Assembly (NCBI GenBank): GCA_039920165.1
Contig: JBDSEG010000187.1
Location: 1-13,575, forward strand
DNA from: JBDSEG01 sp039920165
Lineage (GTDB): Bacteria > Pseudomonadota > Gammaproteobacteria > Burkholderiales > Burkholderiaceae_C
DNA: 13,575 nucleotides
Reading direction: 5' to 3'
Made by a program: the position numbers and the translations under genes. Under the pieces are notes generated by a model, which did not search any database, had not been told where the DNA came from, and saw nothing but the letters and a program-made list of their open reading frames with translations. How positions within the stretch are numbered: position 1 is the stretch's first letter; each line of letters starts with the position of its first letter. Below, piece by piece: positions 1 through 6,047 of the stretch.

Positions 1-327
1 CTAGAAAGGCAACTTCATGCCGGGCGGCAAAGGCATGCCGGCGGTGAGCTTGCCCATCTTCTCCTGGCTCACTTCCTCGGCGCGGCGCACGCCGTCGTTG
101 AACGCCGCGGCCACCAGGTCTTCCAGCATGTCCTTGTCTTCGGCCAGCAGGCTCGGGTCGATCGCGATCCGCTTCACGTCGTGCTTGCAGGTCATCGTCA
201 CCTTCACGAGCCCTGCCCCCGACTGCCCTTCGACCTCGATCGAGGCGAGTTCATCCTGCGCCTTCTTGAGGTTGTCCTGCATCGCCTGCGCCTGCTTCAT
301 GAGGCCGGCGAGTTGACCCTTCATCAT
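1..327 (-). CDS. ybaB: YbaB/EbfC nucleoid-associated protein
   Basis: Small DNA-binding protein of the YbaB/EbfC family (108 aa, the usual length), which forms a dimer that binds DNA and associates with the nucleoid. Visible family features are the N-terminal GLMKQAQAMQ helix, the IEVEGQSGAGLVKVTM beta-hairpin and the conserved DKDMLEDLVAAAFNDG helix, with a Met/Pro-rich tail. An AGGAG ribosome site lies 8 nt before the first of two adjacent ATGs (327 and 324); the 327 start fits best. The gene follows dnaX after 30 nt and is almost certainly co-transcribed with it. The conserved order in many bacteria is dnaX-ybaB-recR, so recR is expected just beyond the left edge; the stop codon occupies bases 1-3. 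Identification is secure, the exact cellular role in this organism is not. Confidence 0.95.
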   Translation of the reverse strand: MMKGQLAGLMKQAQAMQDNLKKAQDELASIEVEGQSGAGLVKVTMTCKHDVKRIAIDPSLLAEDKDMLEDLVAAAFNDGVRRAEEVSQEKMGKLTAGMPLPPGMKLPF

Positions 328-357
328 CGTTGCTTCTCCTTGGAAATCCTTTGAATC

Positions 358-2139
358 TCAAACCGGCTTGACCGAGCCGGGAACGATGCGCGCGGTCGTG
401 TACTGCGCCATCAGAGAGCGCACCAGCGGATCGGCATGGATCGCCTGCTCGGCTTCGGCCTGGCGGCGCGCACGCTGGGCGGCGTCGCGCTCGGCCGGGG
501 TATCGCGCGCCGGTCCGGGCACGACCTCGACGCGCACCGGCTCCCTCAACAGTTCAGACAGCGCTGCCTGCAGCTTGTCGACGTGCACCGGGTTGCGCAG
601 CATCTCGCGCTCGACGCGCAGCCGGATGCGTTGCGGCGACGCGCCCGCATCGAACTCCACGCACTGCGCCTGCCAGGCCAGTTCGCGCACCAGCGCGGCG
701 ATGCTGCCGCCATCGACCAAACGGGCGACCAGGCCGGACCAGCGGTCGCCGAGCGCGGCTTCGGCCGCCGACGGCGGCGGTGGCTCCGTCTTCTGTATCG
801 GCGCCCGTTCGGCCTCCTGGCGTGACGACGGCGGCGCATCGGCCGCCTCCAGCCACGGCGGCGGCGGTTCGGCCGCGCGCAGCTCGGCCCGCAAACTCGG
901 CGCCGCGGTGACGACCGCGGGCGGGGCCAGCGCGCGTGCGGGCGTCGGCGACGGCGTTCGGGCCGGCGGCGGGCGCGCCGCCGCGGCCACGGGTTCGGCG
1001 CCCGAACCGACCGCGGCCGTGCTGCCTACGGCCTTGGCGTCTGCCGGCGCAAAGGCGAGCCAGCGCAGCAGCACCATCACCATGCCGCTGTAGTCGTCGG
1101 GCGCGAGCGCGATCTCGGCGCGACCGTGCAGGACGATGCTGTACAGCAGTTGCAACTCGTCGGCCGCGAAACGCTGCGCCACATCGGCCAGCGTGCCGGC
1201 ATCGCCGTCCTCGGGATCGGCGGCATCGGGAACCGCCTGCAGCACCGCTGCCTGTTGCAGCAGCGCGGCCATTTCCTCGAGCGCGGCGGCGGCCGACAGA
1301 CCGAGCGCGCGCAACCCGTCGACCGCCGCGATCAGCGCCGCGCCGTCGCGTGCGCCCAGCGCCTGCACCAGCCGCAGCGCGTGGCTGCGGTCGACGCTGC
1401 CGAGCATCTGGCGCACCTGCGCTTCATCGATACGACCGGCACCGAAAGCGATCGCCTGATCGGTGAGCGAGAGACCGTCGCGCATCGATCCGCGGGCGGC
1501 GCGCGCGAGCAGGCGCAGCGCGCCGGGCTCGGCCTCGAGGCCTTCCTGCGCCAGTACGTCGGCCAGGTGCGCCTGCACGGTCTGCGGCGCCATCGGCCGC
1601 AGGTTGAACTGCAGGCAGCGCGACAGCACGGTCGGCGGAACCTTCTGCGGGTCGGTCGTGGCGAGCACGAATTTGAGGTAGTCGGGCGGCTCCTCGAGCG
1701 TCTTCAACATCGCGTTGAACGCGGTCGTCGACAGCATGTGGACTTCGTCGATCATGTAGACCTTGAAGCGGCCGAGCACCGGCTTGTAGACCGCCTGGTC
1801 GAGCAGTTGGGTGATCTCGTCGACGCCGCGGTTCGAGGCCGCGTCGAGCTCGACGTAATCGACGAAGCGGCCGGCGTCGATCTCGCGGCACGCATCGCAC
1901 ACGCCACACGGCTGCGCCGTGATCCCGCCCTGCCCGTCGGCGCCGGTGCAATTGAGCGATTTGGCGAGGATGCGCGCGATGCTCGTCTTGCCCACGCCGC
2001 GCGTTCCGGTGAAGAGATACGCGTGGTGCAGCCGCTGGTTCGTCAGCGCGTTCGACAGCGCCTGCACCACATGTTCCTGGCCGACCAGCGTCTGGAAATT
2101 GCGCGAGCGGTATTTGCGGGCCAGGACCAGATACGACAT
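358..2139 (-). CDS. dnaX: DNA polymerase III subunit gamma/tau
   Basis: Clamp-loader ATPase of the replicative polymerase (593 aa). Residues 1-9 (MSYLVLARK) are the classic DnaX start. The AAA+ module has Walker A GTRGVGKTS (45-53), four zinc-binding cysteines (C64, C78, C81, C84), Walker B with DEVH (131-134), the LATTDP sensor-1 region (159-164) and the SRC arginine-finger motif (173-175). A Pro/Ala-rich linker (roughly 385-460) leads to a C-terminal tau-type domain that would contact DnaB helicase and the polymerase alpha subunit. No A-rich slippery run is seen, so the short gamma form, if made, does not arise from an E. coli-like frameshift site. The open frame continues upstream to 3498, but that part is antisense to the PurM-like gene and is not DnaX. 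No Shine-Dalgarno precedes the ATG; a TAGAAT element ends 7 nt before it. Confidence 0.97.
   Translation of the reverse strand: MSYLVLARKYRSRNFQTLVGQEHVVQALSNALTNQRLHHAYLFTGTRGVGKTSIARILAKSLNCTGADGQGGITAQPCGVCDACREIDAGRFVDYVELDAASNRGVDEITQLLDQAVYKPVLGRFKVYMIDEVHMLSTTAFNAMLKTLEEPPDYLKFVLATTDPQKVPPTVLSRCLQFNLRPMAPQTVQAHLADVLAQEGLEAEPGALRLLARAARGSMRDGLSLTDQAIAFGAGRIDEAQVRQMLGSVDRSHALRLVQALGARDGAALIAAVDGLRALGLSAAAALEEMAALLQQAAVLQAVPDAADPEDGDAGTLADVAQRFAADELQLLYSIVLHGRAEIALAPDDYSGMVMVLLRWLAFAPADAKAVGSTAAVGSGAEPVAAAARPPPARTPSPTPARALAPPAVVTAAPSLRAELRAAEPPPPWLEAADAPPSSRQEAERAPIQKTEPPPPSAAEAALGDRWSGLVARLVDGGSIAALVRELAWQAQCVEFDAGASPQRIRLRVEREMLRNPVHVDKLQAALSELLREPVRVEVVPGPARDTPAERDAAQRARRQAEAEQAIHADPLVRSLMAQYTTARIVPGSVKPV
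363..380. repeat. Inverted repeat at the 3' end of dnaX
   Basis: Six-base arms CCGGCT/AGCCGG flank a 6-base loop inside the last codons of dnaX, just before the stop codon. In the dnaX transcript the hairpin is followed by UUUGA, so it may slow or partly end transcription between dnaX and ybaB. There is no proper U tract. It matches the palindrome at the end of the stress-protein gene (5519-5538) at 16 of 18 positions. Confidence 0.4.
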
Positions 2140-2146
2140 GGCGTCG

Positions 2147-2152
2147 ATTCTA
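2147..2152 (-). promoter_or_regulatory. Probable -10 element of dnaX (TAGAAT)
   Basis: TAGAAT on the minus strand, followed by CG as in other putative promoters of this window. It would start transcription at about base 2140, one base before the dnaX ATG. No convincing -35 hexamer is visible. Inferred from sequence only. Confidence 0.45.
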
Positions 2153-2186
2153 CGAGCGACCCCCCGGCGCCCCGGTCCACTGCCGG

Positions 2187-2192
2187 GATAAT
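2187..2192 (+). promoter_or_regulatory. Probable -10 element of the PurM-like gene (GATAAT)
   Basis: GATAAT in the 90-base gap between divergent dnaX and the PurM-like gene, about 38 bases before the ATG at 2230, which would give a leader of about 31 nt. No clear -35 hexamer is seen, so the call rests on the hexamer and its position. Confidence 0.35.
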
Positions 2193-2229
2193 CCGCTCGC
2201 CTCCGCCACCCCTTTCCCCGCCCCTGCCC

Positions 2230-3369
2230 ATGAGCGACGCCGCCGGTCCGAACCCTTCCGCCGCCCCGCTCAACTACGAGCAGGCCGGGGTCGACTACCA
2301 CCTGATCGACCCGCTCAAAGTCGCCGCACAGCGCGCCGCGGCCGGCACGGCGGCGCACCTCGGCGGTCACGGCTTTGCCGAGGTCGCGGCCTCGCGCGGC
2401 GAGTCGGCGTATGTGGTCGATATCGGTCCGTTCTATCTCGCGAGCATCGTCGAATGCCTGGGCTCGAAGGCGCTGGTCGCCGACGAGATGCAGCGCCTGA
2501 CCGGCACGAGCTACTACGACGCGATCGCGCAGGACACCATCGCGATGGCCGTCAACGACCTCATCACGGTCGGCGCGACGCCGCTCGTCGTCCAGGCCTA
2601 CTGGGCCGCGGGCGGCTCCGACTGGTTCGCCGACGCACGGCGCGCGCAGGCGCTGATAGCGGGCTGGAAGCGCGCCTGCGACCTCTGTTCGGTCGCCTGG
2701 GGCGGCGGCGAGACGCCGGCCCTCGCCGGCATCGTCGCCGACGGCCGGATCGACCTCGCCGCGAGCTGCACGGGCCTCGTCAACCCCAAGTCGCGCCTGT
2801 CGCTCGGCGAGCGCCTCGCGCCCGGCGATGCGATTGTGCTGCTCGCGGCCAGCGGCATCCACGCGAATGGCCTGAGCCTCGCGCGCAAGCTCGTCGAAAG
2901 GCTTCCGCTCGGCTATCTCACGCCGGTCGAAACGGGCGGTGTGGATCAGACCTACGGCGCCGCGCTGCTCGAGCCCACCACGCTTTATTCGCCGGTGACC
3001 GAAGCGCTGTGGAAGGCCGGAATCGTGCCGCACTACAGCGCCAATATCACCGGTCACGGCTGGCGCAAGCTGCTGCGCCATCCGGCCGACCTGGCCTACC
3101 GTATCGACCGCATCCCGCCCGTGCCGCCGGTGCTGAAGTTCATCCAGCAGCACGCCGCGCAGGACGACCGAGAGGCCTACGGCACCTTCAACATGGGCGC
3201 AGGCTTCGCGCTCTTCGTGGCGGCTGGCGATGCGCAGCGCTGCGTGGATGTGGCACGCGCCGCCGGCGTCGAAGCGATCGTCGCCGGCCGCGTCGAGTCG
3301 GGTCCGAAGCGCCTCGTCATCGAGCCGCTGGGAATCGAATTCGAGGGCGACGCGCTGCAGCTGCGATGA
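2230..3369 (+). CDS. AIR synthase (PurM)-like protein, probable paralogue
   Basis: A 379-aa protein of the PurM/AIR synthase family, which uses ATP to close the imidazole ring in purine synthesis. Family motifs in order: YEQAGVD (16-22), VNDL (108-111), GGGET (158-162, as PurM VGGET), SGIHANG (208-214, as PurM SSGPHSNG), EPTTLY (248-253) and TFNMGAG (319-325). Two conserved places differ from bona fide PurM: the GVGTK loop is replaced by CLGSK (76-80), and the Gly-rich TGGGF by TGHGW (274-278). This points to a divergent paralogue with perhaps another substrate rather than the housekeeping purine enzyme, but the reaction cannot be named. The ATG was chosen because homology starts soon after it; no good ribosome site is visible. 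It reads away from dnaX, with ffs about 70 bases downstream. PurM itself cannot be fully excluded. Confidence 0.8.
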   Translation: MSDAAGPNPSAAPLNYEQAGVDYHLIDPLKVAAQRAAAGTAAHLGGHGFAEVAASRGESAYVVDIGPFYLASIVECLGSKALVADEMQRLTGTSYYDAIAQDTIAMAVNDLITVGATPLVVQAYWAAGGSDWFADARRAQALIAGWKRACDLCSVAWGGGETPALAGIVADGRIDLAASCTGLVNPKSRLSLGERLAPGDAIVLLAASGIHANGLSLARKLVERLPLGYLTPVETGGVDQTYGAALLEPTTLYSPVTEALWKAGIVPHYSANITGHGWRKLLRHPADLAYRIDRIPPVPPVLKFIQQHAAQDDREAYGTFNMGAGFALFVAAGDAQRCVDVARAAGVEAIVAGRVESGPKRLVIEPLGIEFEGDALQLR

Positions 3370-3423
3370 CCCGCCTGAACTCCGTCTCCCGTCTGTGAAG
3401 AGGGTGGAAATACCGCAGCACCC

Positions 3424-3429
3424 TACAAT
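3424..3429 (+). promoter_or_regulatory. -10 element of ffs (TACAAT)
   Basis: TACAAT ends 7 bases before the first base of the SRP RNA closing stem (3437), the spacing expected for a sigma-70 start at about 3436-3437. No TTGACA-like -35 is clear at 16-18 bases upstream. The flanking CCTACAATCG is identical to that of the putative dcd promoter. Confidence 0.6.
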
Positions 3430-3436
3430 CGCACGC

Positions 3437-3530
3437 GACGGGCCTCCCCGCATGGAAGCGCGGCCAACCGGGTCAGGTCGGGAACGAAGCAGCCCCAACC
3501 GTTGTGACCAGTGCCGGGGTCAGGCTCGTC
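3437..3530 (+). ncRNA. ffs: 4.5S-type signal recognition particle RNA
   Basis: Small bacterial SRP RNA, the scaffold that binds Ffh and delivers nascent membrane proteins to FtsY. The conserved core GGTCAGGTCGGGAACGAAGC (3471-3490) is present: GGAA tetraloop closed by CG/CG pairs, followed by the asymmetric internal-loop strand GAAGCAGCC. The ends fold together exactly: bases 3437-3445 pair with 3522-3530 along nine pairs (one G-U), then CCCCG (3446-3450) pairs with CGGGG across a 2-base bulge. These pairings set the ends given here; the precursor may be a few bases longer. It lies between the PurM-like gene and the convergent histidine kinase gene. In many bacteria SRP RNA lies directly upstream of dnaX; here it is nearby but separated and oppositely oriented. 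Confidence 0.93.
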
Positions 3531-3596
3531 ACCTTCACCACCCCGACCGTCCCGCCCTTATTGCGCCGGAGCATCGGCACCGCGCTCCCTCGGCCC
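3531..3596. other. Gap between ffs and the histidine kinase gene
   Basis: This 66-base convergent gap contains only a weak inverted repeat, GGAGC (3568-3572) with GCTCC (3584-3588), and no U tract. No clear terminator or gene is visible. Confidence 0.3.
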
Positions 3597-4721
3597 CTAT
3601 TGCAAGGTGTAGCGCGGCAGGGACACCGTGAAGATGCAGCCGGTGCCCGGCACATCGCGCACGGTCAACGTTCCGGCGTCGGCCTCGACGCTTTGACGCG
3701 CGATGGACAGGCCCAGGCCCAGACCCGACCGGTCCTCGTTGCGCTGTGTGAAGGGCGTGAACAGCTTATCGGCGAGGCCGGGCGGCAACCCGCCGCAGTG
3801 GTCGGCGATCTCGATCAGGATGTTCGGGCCGAAGGCATAGGCGGTCAGCGTGACTTGGGTGTGCGCGTGGGTGAACTTGAACGCGTTCTGAAGCAGGTTG
3901 GCAAGCGCGCCGAGCAGGCGCTCGCGATCCGCCTTCACCGCCAGGATCGGGTCCACCAGCGCCGCCACGAAGGGGCATCCGGCGGCAGTCGCATCGAGTT
4001 GGGCCGCGCTGTGGGCGTCCATGACGATCGCTTCGAGCGAGTACAGGTCGGGCTGCTCGCCCGCGACGAGTCGCACTTCGGCAAGCGACTGTGTGATCAA
4101 CGTGCCCAGCGACGCCAGGCTGCGCTTGAGCACGTTGCCGGTCGCGCCGCTGACCGTCATGCTGCCGAGTTCGAGGGCGCGCAGCGCCAGGGTCGCCGTG
4201 GTCAGCGCATTGCGCAGCTCGTGCGCCAGAAAGCCCGTGCGCTGGTTCTCGTCGACGTTCTGCTGCCGCGCCAGGTTCGTATCGCGCTGGAAACTGAATT
4301 CGGTGACCGCATCGGCAATGGCGTTGTCCAGGCAGCGGTTCAGGGTCCGGAATTCGCCGATGGCGAAGGGTGCATCGCGCTCGAACGCCAGGTCGGTGAT
4401 CGCCTGGCAGAGGTCGCCGTAGTCGTGGACCACCTGATCGACCGAATAGCCGAGGACGAGCAACTGCTTGCCGTGCGCCGCCGCGGTGACGCCCATTTCC
4501 GACAGGTTGAGCGTATCGCCGCCCGAGGGTCCCGAAATGCGCATGCTTTTCGAACCGTCGTCGTCGTCCTCGGCCTCGAGCGTGCGGATCAACTGGTCGA
4601 GGAACAGCGGCACGCCGTTGGCCAGTTGCTGTTCGGTGGCGGAGCGCCGGGGTCGCTGGGCCACCTTGGTCTTGCATCGCGTGATCAGCTCGTCGCGATT
4701 GTTGGAGAGAAAGGTATGCAT
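3597..4721 (-). CDS. Soluble sensor histidine kinase (orphan)
   Basis: A 374-aa two-component sensor kinase without signal peptide or membrane segment, so probably cytoplasmic. Residues 1-150 form a mostly helical input region that resembles RsbRD-type N-terminal domains (inference), interrupted by an acidic run EDDDD (51-55). The H-box FLAHELRNAL carries the phospho-acceptor His167. The HATPase domain shows the N-box NLLQNAFKF (Asn279), the DHCGG nucleotide-binding loop (307-311), the F-box FTPF (321-324) and the G-box GLGLGL (333-338). An AGGAG ribosome site sits 6 nt before the ATG. No response regulator is encoded nearby, so the partner is unknown. A palindrome overlaps its predicted transcription start (4789-4803). 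The gene is convergent with ffs and lies 161 bases downstream of dcd, read the same way. Confidence 0.9.
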   Translation of the reverse strand: MHTFLSNNRDELITRCKTKVAQRPRRSATEQQLANGVPLFLDQLIRTLEAEDDDDGSKSMRISGPSGGDTLNLSEMGVTAAAHGKQLLVLGYSVDQVVHDYGDLCQAITDLAFERDAPFAIGEFRTLNRCLDNAIADAVTEFSFQRDTNLARQQNVDENQRTGFLAHELRNALTTATLALRALELGSMTVSGATGNVLKRSLASLGTLITQSLAEVRLVAGEQPDLYSLEAIVMDAHSAAQLDATAAGCPFVAALVDPILAVKADRERLLGALANLLQNAFKFTHAHTQVTLTAYAFGPNILIEIADHCGGLPPGLADKLFTPFTQRNEDRSGLGLGLSIARQSVEADAGTLTVRDVPGTGCIFTVSLPRYTLQ

Positions 4722-4759
4722 GCGCGGCTCCTGCTCGGCGACTGAGACGTGAGTCTTCT

Positions 4760-4777
4760 CCTCGCGGAGTTGCGAGG
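4760..4777. repeat. Inverted repeat in the histidine kinase 5' leader
   Basis: Arms CCTCGC/GCGAGG separated by 6 bases. If transcription starts near 4798 the repeat would form a hairpin in the untranslated leader, about 28 bases upstream of the AGGAG site. Could also be a weak dcd terminator; no U tract is present. Confidence 0.3.
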
Positions 4778-4788
4778 GCTTCCACGCG

Positions 4789-4803
4789 ACCCATCAGATG
4801 GGT
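4789..4803. promoter_or_regulatory. Operator-like palindrome before the histidine kinase gene
   Basis: Perfect 7-base half-sites ACCCATC and GATGGGT around a single central base. The putative -10 (4805-4810) is directly adjacent, so the predicted start point (about 4798) falls inside the palindrome, where a bound repressor would block transcription. No regulator is recognised for it. Confidence 0.4.
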
Positions 4804-4804
4804 G

Positions 4805-4810
4805 ATTATC
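4805..4810 (-). promoter_or_regulatory. Probable -10 element of the histidine kinase gene (GATAAT)
   Basis: GATAAT on the minus strand, 84 bases before the ATG, followed at once by the palindrome. No convincing -35 hexamer at the expected distance. Confidence 0.35.
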
Positions 4811-4882
4811 GGCCTTCGATTGACCACGTTCCTCGATGCGGGACGGCGGCGACGCCGAGGCTGTCGCTGCTTCGATCCGCCG

Positions 4883-5452
4883 TCACGCCTTCGGCAACGT
4901 CACCCCCTGCTGCCCCTGGTATTTCCCACCGCGGTCCTTGTAGCTCGTCTCGCAGACCTCGTCGCTCTCGAAGAAGATCACCTGCGCGCAGCCTTCGCCC
5001 GCGTAGATCTTGGCCGGCAGAGGCGTCGTGTTGCTGAACTCGAGCGTGACATAGCCTTCCCACTCGGGCTCGAACGGGGTCACGTTGACGATGATTCCGC
5101 AACGCGCGTAGGTGCTCTTTCCCAGGCAGATCGTCAGCACGTTGCGGGGGATGCGGAAATATTCCAACGTGCGCGCCAAAGCGAAGCTGTTGGGCGGGAT
5201 CACGCACACCGGCGCCTCGATATCGACGAAGCTCTTCTCGTCGAAATTCTTCGGGTCGACGACCGTGCTGTAGACGTTCGTGAAGACCTTGAATTCGGGC
5301 GCGCAGCGGATGTCGTAGCCGTAGCTGCTGGTGCCGTAGCTGACGATCTTGCCGCCGTCGGCGCCGACGCGGACCTGGCCCGGCTCGAACGGCTCGATCA
5401 TCCCGTGCTGCTGGGCCATGCGGCGAATCCACTTGTCGCTCTTGATGCTCAC
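4883..5452 (-). CDS. dcd: dCTP deaminase
   Basis: Converts dCTP to dUTP and ammonia, feeding dUTPase and thymidylate synthesis. The 189-aa length fits the family (about 188-193). Motifs seen are SSYGYDIRC (42-50), IPPNSFALARTLEYFRIP (85-102), GKSTYAR (111-117) and VTLEFSN (135-141) with Glu138, which matches the position of the catalytic glutamate of E. coli Dcd. The start is a GTG at 5452: it gives the MSIKSDKWIRRM opening typical of this subfamily, has GAGG 9 nt upstream, and the next ATG would delete conserved residues. A TACAAT -10 element 26 bases upstream suggests its own promoter, although the stress-protein gene ends only 76 bases away in the same direction. Confidence 0.96.
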   Translation of the reverse strand: MSIKSDKWIRRMAQQHGMIEPFEPGQVRVGADGGKIVSYGTSSYGYDIRCAPEFKVFTNVYSTVVDPKNFDEKSFVDIEAPVCVIPPNSFALARTLEYFRIPRNVLTICLGKSTYARCGIIVNVTPFEPEWEGYVTLEFSNTTPLPAKIYAGEGCAQVIFFESDEVCETSYKDRGGKYQGQQGVTLPKA

Positions 5453-5478
5453 GCGCGCCGGCCTCGACAAAGGCGCCG

Positions 5479-5484
5479 ATTGTA
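5479..5484 (-). promoter_or_regulatory. Probable -10 element of dcd (TACAAT)
   Basis: TACAAT within CCTACAATCG on the minus strand, the same ten bases as at the ffs promoter. Predicted start near 5472 leaves a 20-nt leader containing the GAGG ribosome site. No good -35 is visible. Confidence 0.5.
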
Positions 5485-5518
5485 GGCAGCACCCCGCCGA
5501 CGCGCCGGCCGACCAGCG

Positions 5519-5538
5519 GCCGGCTTGATCAAGCCGGC
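5519..5538. terminator. Perfect 20-bp palindrome across the stress-protein stop codon
   Basis: Two 8-base arms GCCGGCTT/AAGCCGGC around GATC; the TGA stop of the universal stress protein gene (5529-5531) lies in its middle. The RNA hairpin is strong in both directions but has no U tract, so it may be an atypical terminator or a 3'-end stabilising hairpin separating the stress gene from dcd. A protein-binding site is the alternative. Confidence 0.4.
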
Positions 5539-5981
5539 GGGCGCGCGATTCGCACCAGCATGACCGGCACCGGGCTGGCCTGGACCACGGCGGTCGCCTC
5601 GCTGCCGAGAACAAGCCGGCCAATGCCTTTGCGCCCGTGGGTGCCCATCACGATCAGGTCGCAACGCTCGGCGCGCGCCACCTCGACGATGGCTTCGGAC
5701 GGACGAGCGCCGATGACTTCGCGCAGGATGGTCGAAACCTGCAGATCGTGCAGTGCCGTGCTGGCCTTGGCCTGCGCCAGCAATTCTTCGGCGAAACGCC
5801 GAGCCTCGCTGCGCAAAGTCTCGGTGTTCGACAAGGTGGCGATCTCGACGAGCCAGGCGTCATCCACGACGGTCATGAGCACCAGGCTGGCCTTCAACGG
5901 TTTGGCCAGGGCAATCGCCTCGGCGAGGCCGAGCTGGGCGGTATCGCTGCCGTCGAGCGGAACAAGGATTCGTTGGACCAT
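5529..5981 (-). CDS. Universal stress protein (UspA family)
   Basis: Single-domain Usp of 150 aa with the ATP-binding signature G-x2-G-x9-G-S (GTHG at 113-116, G126, S127) and the N-terminal ILVPLDGSDTA strand and loop, so it belongs to the nucleotide-binding branch. Cytoplasmic; members of this branch help survival under starvation or oxygen lack. The ATG at 5981 is preferred because GGAG lies 6 nt before it and homology begins there; an upstream TTG at 6005 would add eight unconserved residues and lacks a ribosome site. A perfect FNR-type box (6034-6047) is centred about 41 bases before a likely start point, predicting activation under low oxygen. The gene is divergent from the Mpo1-like gene; dcd follows it on the same strand. 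Confidence 0.95.
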   Translation of the reverse strand: MVQRILVPLDGSDTAQLGLAEAIALAKPLKASLVLMTVVDDAWLVEIATLSNTETLRSEARRFAEELLAQAKASTALHDLQVSTILREVIGARPSEAIVEVARAERCDLIVMGTHGRKGIGRLVLGSEATAVVQASPVPVMLVRIARPPA

Positions 5982-6006
5982 GGGGCGCTCCGAAGTGACG
6001 TCCAAA

Positions 6007-6012
6007 AGTTAA
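6007..6012 (-). promoter_or_regulatory. Possible -10 element of the stress-protein gene (TTAACT)
   Basis: A weak TATAAT match (3 of 6) placed so that transcription would start near 6000, about 40 bases from the centre of the FNR box. A weak -10 with an activator box in the -35 position is typical of class II activated promoters. Confidence 0.35.
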
Positions 6013-6033
6013 CGGCGCACCCTGTCCGGCAGT

Positions 6034-6047
6034 TTGATCTGCATCAA
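6034..6047. promoter_or_regulatory. FNR/Anr-type binding site (TTGATCTGCATCAA)
   Basis: Exact match to the FNR consensus TTGAT-N4-ATCAA. It lies 53 bases upstream of the stress-protein ATG (on the minus strand) and 139 bases before the Mpo1-like gene. Its spacing from the TTAACT element fits class II activation of the stress-protein gene by an FNR/Anr/Dnr-like oxygen sensor. The regulator gene itself is not in this window. Confidence 0.7.

Noticed and set aside
2140..3498. Open extension of the dnaX frame, 453 codons upstream of its ATG
   Set aside because: It is antisense to the PurM-like gene and to ffs, is Arg/Asp/Gly-rich as GC-rich shadows are, and shows no family motif; DnaX homology begins exactly at the ATG at 2139.
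4556..4570. GTC triplet run as a microsatellite
   Set aside because: Only a few units, and it encodes the acidic Asp run of the histidine kinase.
3504..4745. Long plus-strand open frame of 413 codons
   Set aside because: Antisense to the histidine kinase gene, whose catalytic motifs are complete; the antisense product has no recognisable domain.
6034..6047. FNR box as control element of the divergent Mpo1-like gene
   Set aside because: It lies 139 bases before that ATG with no -10 at class II distance; the stress-protein side fits much better.
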